DNA of 64,000 nt from Schizochytrium sp. CCTCC M209059 (lineage: Eukaryota > Sar > Bigyra > Thraustochytrida > Thraustochytriidae), in NCBI GenBank assembly GCA_000818945.1, contig KN805416.1:124001-188000 (forward strand), read 5' to 3'. Positions 60,338 through 64,000 of this stretch are shown here, piece by piece. The notes below the pieces were generated by a model. It did no database searches, was not told where the DNA came from, and saw only the letters and a program-made list of their open reading frames with translations. Both the position numbers and the translations under genes were made by a program. Position 1 is the first letter of the stretch. Each line of letters starts with the position of its first letter.

Positions 60338-61453
60338 ATGGCCTCGCTCGAGCAGACCCAAAACGACAACCTTCTCGAAGAAGCAAAACCAAAAGAAGAA
60401 CAAGCACAGGAGCAAGCAAGCTCAGAAGCAAGAGCACAAGCTCGAAAAAGAATGTGGAATACAGTACTCATTGTGGGTGCCGGCGGATGCACAGGTCGTA
60501 GTGTATTAGACTTGATCGTGAGCGAAGAGAAAGCAGCGAAAGTTGTGCTCACAAGCCGAAGTGGGACGCTGCACGGCCTTCCGTTGAGTGAGACGGTGAA
60601 AATCGAAGTTGCCGCGCTCGACATGGTCGATGGCGCTGCAGAGGACCTCGCCAATCTCTGCAAGGAAGTGAACCCGGATATCATGTTCTGCTGCATTGGC
60701 CTCAAGCGGTATCACATCAAGGCGTGGGGTCCAAGCTGGCCCAAGATTGCGGACCATCTACTGCTCGCATGTCAAACTGCGGATGTTCCGCTCATCTTCA
60801 TGGACAACATGTATGCCTTCGGGCCAGAAGGTATGGACAACATGCCCCTACGTGAGTCTGGCATGGAATTGACGACCAGTGGGGTTAAGACTAAGCCGCA
60901 GGTGCGCGCGCTTATCACTCGCAAGTTCCTCGCAGCAAGCGAAGCTGGCGAAGCCAAGCTGGCCATCGTTCGCGCCTCGGACTTTTTCGGTCCGCACTGC
61001 GACAATAGCATCCTCTCCATGTTGTGGTCAGATGTAATGAAGAGAAAGACCCCTACATTTTTGGGCAATCCCCAAAAGATCCATGCCCAAACCTACGTTC
61101 CCGACATTGCCCGCGCGCTCATCCTCATCGCAGAGAACCCGGACACCTGGGGACGCGCATGGCACACGCCTACCCAGCCAGACAGAGTCATGACCGAATG
61201 GCTTCGTGACATTTATCGCGTCGTTGGTCGCCCGCGCACTGGCAAGCTAAGCTACATGTGTCTCGATGGATTTCTCATGCGCGCGCTAGCGCTGGCGATT
61301 GACGACGTCGACGGTCTGCGGGACGTCGTCTTCATGTGGCGTGGGGACTACACGGTCAGCTCGGAAGACTTCAAAGCCCGCTTTCCAGACTTTGAGCCGA
61401 CGCCTCTCGAAGACGCTTTGCAGGCCACCAACGAATGGTTCGCCAGTCGCTAA
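60338..61453 (+). CDS. Atypical short-chain dehydrogenase / NAD(P)-binding epimerase-like protein
   Basis: A 371-residue protein. After a Glu/Gln-rich N-terminus, TVLIVGAGGCTGRSVLDLI gives a glycine-rich dinucleotide-binding loop (about residues 42-60). KVVLTSRSG, CCIGLKRYHI, PLIFMDNMYAFGPEG and VRASDFFGPHCDNS are typical of extended or atypical SDRs, close to NAD-dependent epimerases such as bacterial YbjT/YeeZ-like proteins. A classical YxxxK pair is not clear, so catalysis may be lost or unconventional. The substrate is unknown. ATG 60338 is preferred over non-ATG upstream codons. A (GAAC)n array begins immediately after the stop. Confidence 0.8.
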   Translation: MASLEQTQNDNLLEEAKPKEEQAQEQASSEARAQARKRMWNTVLIVGAGGCTGRSVLDLIVSEEKAAKVVLTSRSGTLHGLPLSETVKIEVAALDMVDGAAEDLANLCKEVNPDIMFCCIGLKRYHIKAWGPSWPKIADHLLLACQTADVPLIFMDNMYAFGPEGMDNMPLRESGMELTTSGVKTKPQVRALITRKFLAASEAGEAKLAIVRASDFFGPHCDNSILSMLWSDVMKRKTPTFLGNPQKIHAQTYVPDIARALILIAENPDTWGRAWHTPTQPDRVMTEWLRDIYRVVGRPRTGKLSYMCLDGFLMRALALAIDDVDGLRDVVFMWRGDYTVSSEDFKARFPDFEPTPLEDALQATNEWFASR

Positions 61454-61886
61454 GAGAATGAATGAACGAACGAACGAACGAACGAACGAACGAACGAACG
61501 AACGAACGAACGAACGAACGAGTATAAGCGAATCTATAACCTTTAGTAAATTTCGTGAAATTTATTGCATGGCGTCAACTTTTCGAGAGGTTTGCAACAT
61601 CAGCCTCATGACAAAGGCAAGCCTCACGGATGAAGGTTCCACTATCTAATGATTTTCATTTCTATGAATTCTTTCATCGCTCTGGTTGAGCAATACAATC
61701 CGAGCAGGGCGTTTGGCTCGCATCGGCAGAAGCGATGCGGTCTTGTTCCAAAGGTTTGAGCACGCGCATGGATGAAAAGCAAGCTACTCAGTTTTCATTC
61801 TTTTTCGTCAGTGACTAGTATACCGAATGGAGAGGAAGCGAGAGAGTGAGCGACTGAAAGAAGGAAAGAAAGAAGAGGCAATTTCC
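61454..61886. other. Convergent 3' spacer
   Basis: Starts with a (GAAC)n array of about 14 units (61462-61520). The remainder holds 3' UTRs of the SDR and the glycosyltransferase-like gene. No gene is supported. Confidence 0.6.
61462..61520. repeat. (GAAC)n, about 14 units
   Basis: Perfect AACG tetranucleotide run just after the stop of the SDR gene. Confidence 0.95.
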
Positions 61887-63131
61887 CTAGGGCTCGAGGG
61901 AGATGTGCTGGACAATTCCGGGATCGATGCCAAGCGCGTCAAGCTGAGCGGCGGGGCGGTCAATCTTGGATTGCATCTTCTTGTGATGCCAATTGCGACG
62001 TGCCTCGTCGTCCTGGAAGCCGGTCCTCCACGTGTTTGCACGCAAAAGAGCGCGGTGCAGCAGGAGTTTCGCCTTGGCCTGACGAGGCATTATGCGCTGC
62101 AAAATAGAAATGGTGGATACCTCTTCGACACCGGCAGAGATGCCCTCGTGCAGGAGGCCCTCTGCAACGAGACTAAAACCGGTAAGTGCAAGTTTGCCGA
62201 CCGCCCAGACGGCCAATGTGTTCCAGGGCGAGGTTCTCCCGTTGAGCACATGCCAGCCGGAGGAAAATAGATGATCGTTGGGAAAAGCAGCACCTGCGAC
62301 AAGCGTATCGCCAAGCTGAAGCTGCGCGACAAGTGCGCGTACTACCTCAGGAGGAACGTCCACCTCAAGCGACTGGAAACAGATATACTTGAAGCCATGG
62401 TTTGCTGCAAAACTCGTGAGAGCATTGAGCGCAGGCACAAACTTGCCCCAAGGCGAAACGGGCAGCACGTGCACTTGCTTTCCGCCCTGATGTTGCTGAC
62501 GAGCACTCGTCTGTGCAGCGTTGACGAGGGCGCGGATCTTGTCGACGGTCTCGGGCGATGCACCTACGGCAATAACCACTGTGTCTGCAATGGCGAGCGC
62601 ACATCGAAGGAAGCCTCCCAAAACTTTGACGTCTACGTCTTCTTTGGTAGCCTCTGCAAAATGAAGCCTCGTGGCCACGACAAGGTCACCCTGCCAGCTA
62701 GATGGTGCTCTGAGCTCTGCGATTGGCGTCGTGGCCGTCAATAAAGTGGGCGATGGTGTCGATGCTGATGCCGACGTCAATGATGCCGACGTCAACGACG
62801 ATGGCGATGTCGATGGCGCGGCATCACGTTGCGGGGCTGGCGACGATTGCGAAGGCGTCGATGCGTCCTTTGCGGGAGGCGTCGGCGTGTTCAGAGGAGC
62901 TGTCGTTTTCGATGCCACGCGTGCCGCGGTTGTCGCAGAAGCTGCAGCAGCGGCCGCCGCCAAGGGGTCGCGGGTGCCCGAAGTTGACGATGGCGGTGGC
63001 AATGGCTGCGCAGCGACGGGCGCAGCCTGGCTGGCGCCCGGTCGCGAGGACGAGGACGAGCTCCCAATTCCGAGCTCTTCGGGAGGCACCGTGTTCTGGC
63101 GCGCCGACCACAAGAAAGGAAGATCAGACAT
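61887..63131 (-). CDS. Glycosyltransferase-like (GT-A fold) protein, tentative
   Basis: A 414-residue protein. The first 140 residues are Ser/Thr/Pro/Ala-rich and disordered. The rest looks like a nucleotide-sugar-transferase Rossmann-type domain: ADTVVIAVGASPETVDKIRALV, VHVLPVSPWGKFVPALNALTSFAANHGFKYICFQSLEVDVPPEVV, and DTLVAGAAFPNDHLF, where the usual DxD position reads LEVDV. WNTLAVWAVGKLALTGFSLVAEG and GVEEVSTISIL follow, as in family-2-like transferases. The fold is inferred by eye, without a firm family match. There is no signal peptide. ATG 63131 is the first in frame and the C-terminus ends HISLEP. Confidence 0.65.
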   Translation of the reverse strand: MSDLPFLWSARQNTVPPEELGIGSSSSSSRPGASQAAPVAAQPLPPPSSTSGTRDPLAAAAAAASATTAARVASKTTAPLNTPTPPAKDASTPSQSSPAPQRDAAPSTSPSSLTSASLTSASASTPSPTLLTATTPIAELRAPSSWQGDLVVATRLHFAEATKEDVDVKVLGGFLRCALAIADTVVIAVGASPETVDKIRALVNAAQTSARQQHQGGKQVHVLPVSPWGKFVPALNALTSFAANHGFKYICFQSLEVDVPPEVVRALVAQLQLGDTLVAGAAFPNDHLFSSGWHVLNGRTSPWNTLAVWAVGKLALTGFSLVAEGLLHEGISAGVEEVSTISILQRIMPRQAKAKLLLHRALLRANTWRTGFQDDEARRNWHHKKMQSKIDRPAAQLDALGIDPGIVQHISLEP

Positions 63132-63393
63132 ACTTGCGAGCTTGCGTTCACAGTGTCACTGTCTACTAATGGTCAGGGTATCGAGTTTGATGGACAAAAA
63201 GCGCCTCTGGTATAGACCGACCAAGGACGTAAAGAGCATTGAGCGAGAAGTATAGATTGATCGGCATAAAGCATGATGCGACAAGAGAAGAAGAAGACAA
63301 AGAAGAAGAAGAAGAAGAAAAGGTGGAAAAGCTCAGACAGAGGAAGCAAAAGGGCCAGACCAGAATCAAATGGCCAGAATAGTCTTATTGTTA

Positions 63394-64000
63394 TTACCTC
63401 TTCCTACGCGAGAAGCGACCGCCATTGCCGTTGCCGCCGGCATTGTTGTTGTTGCGCGAAGGCGGAGTCGGGGGCGCCAGCTGCGTGGGCTCAGCCTCGC
63501 CCTCTGTGCGCTCGAGGATACCAGGCACGTAGCGGTGGAAGTATGACATGAGACCCATTTGCCTCGCGCGGCGAATCGCCCGTCCGATGTTGCGCTGCTT
63601 CTTTTTGGAAAGCCCTGTCTTGTAGCGCGGAAGAATCTTGCCCATGGGCGACATGAAGCGGCTGAGAAACCAGAGGTTGGTGAAGTGAATTTCCTGGCCA
63701 GTTCGCTCCAGACGCGCTGGCCGTGGCGTGCGGGCCGCGAAGCGGCGATTGGTGACATTCTGCATCTTGTCGCGACCCTCCATGAAAGAAACCGGGTCAA
63801 AGGTTGACCCAGGCTTGAACTCGCTACGCTGCAACCTCTCCACGAAGAGCTCCTTGATATCTGCCGGGGTGGACAGCGGCCGGGTGTCAGCGCGTGGCGC
63901 GGGCACCGGAGACCTTCCCGAAGACCCTTCGCGGGGAGGCTTGCCCATGACCTCGCGCACGCGCTCCTCGTCAACGGGCACAAAGCCCTTGCGCACGAGA
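63394..64000 (-). CDS. MRPS18: Mitochondrial ribosomal protein bS18m, 5' end outside window
   Basis: At least 201 codons; the frame is open at the right edge, so the start lies beyond 64000. The diagnostic S18 core is FTNLWFLSRFMSPMGKILPRYKTGLSKKKQRNIGRAIRRARQMGLMSY: LSRF, GKILPR, TGLS and the RAIRRAR basic helix bind 16S/12S rRNA and contact bS6 in the small subunit. The N-terminal region is charged and longer than in bacteria, in line with a mitochondrial form. The tail is a Pro/Asn/Gly/Arg-rich extension ending GRFSRRKR. Confidence 0.92.
   Translation of the reverse strand, partial: LVRKGFVPVDEERVREVMGKPPREGSSGRSPVPAPRADTRPLSTPADIKELFVERLQRSEFKPGSTFDPVSFMEGRDKMQNVTNRRFAARTPRPARLERTGQEIHFTNLWFLSRFMSPMGKILPRYKTGLSKKKQRNIGRAIRRARQMGLMSYFHRYVPGILERTEGEAEPTQLAPPTPPSRNNNNAGGNGNGGRFSRRKR

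Overview
The window looks like nuclear DNA from a GC-rich, gene-dense protist. The evidence is GT-AG introns, mitochondrial presequences, a kinesin, GMP reductase, lipase maturation factor, neuropathy-target-esterase-type phospholipase and a mitochondrial ribosomal protein, with no operons. Intron-poor, long, GC-rich ORFs plus the lipid genes suggest a stramenopile, most likely a thraustochytrid (labyrinthulomycete); that placement is inference. I support 23 protein genes. Two run off the window (an ARM-type protein at the left edge, mitochondrial bS18m at the right edge), and one (a glutamate dehydrogenase homologue) has its N-terminus in a 96-base run of N.

Layout. 1-6209: an uninterrupted 2,069-codon minus-strand ORF for an ARM-like repeat protein. 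7.2-10.7 kb: ATP synthase OSCP, a steroid 5-alpha-reductase family protein, and a small unknown protein. 13.3-24.2 kb: a divergent NADP-GDH homologue, a two-exon coiled-coil protein, an ankyrin/zinc-finger protein, three-exon gamma-glutamyl hydrolase, an alpha/beta hydrolase, and a polyQ C2H2 zinc-finger protein. 24.2-31.7 kb: a 7.5 kb gene desert packed with microsatellites, including about 523 bp of perfect (GT)n. 31.7-46 kb: CDC123/D123, lipase maturation factor, formate-tetrahydrofolate ligase, the NTE-type phospholipase, an LRR protein, and acyl-CoA-binding protein. 46-64 kb: a double-PH protein with WH2-like tails, a small two-exon mitochondrial protein, two-exon GMP reductase, a PH/RS-like protein, a kinesin, a PP2C phosphatase with six NPF motifs, an atypical SDR, a glycosyltransferase-like protein and bS18m.

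Genes mostly alternate strand, as divergent pairs with 0.35-2.6 kb promoters (one 7.5 kb) and convergent pairs with 0.1-0.6 kb tails. Nearly every divergent spacer carries its own tetra- or pentanucleotide array. Five introns were placed by GT-AG signals plus reading frame; three are 128-129 nt long. There is no single pathway cluster, although lipid genes (LMF, NTE, ACBP) sit within 13 kb and folate genes (GGH, FTHFS) within 18 kb.

The observations most worth following are the GDH homologue that has lost the catalytic and one substrate lysine, the NPF-array PP2C, the PH-PH-WH2 protein, the missing TGDIHA motif in the FTHFS, a recurrent intergenic palindrome TAGGCCTA, and the large microsatellite desert.
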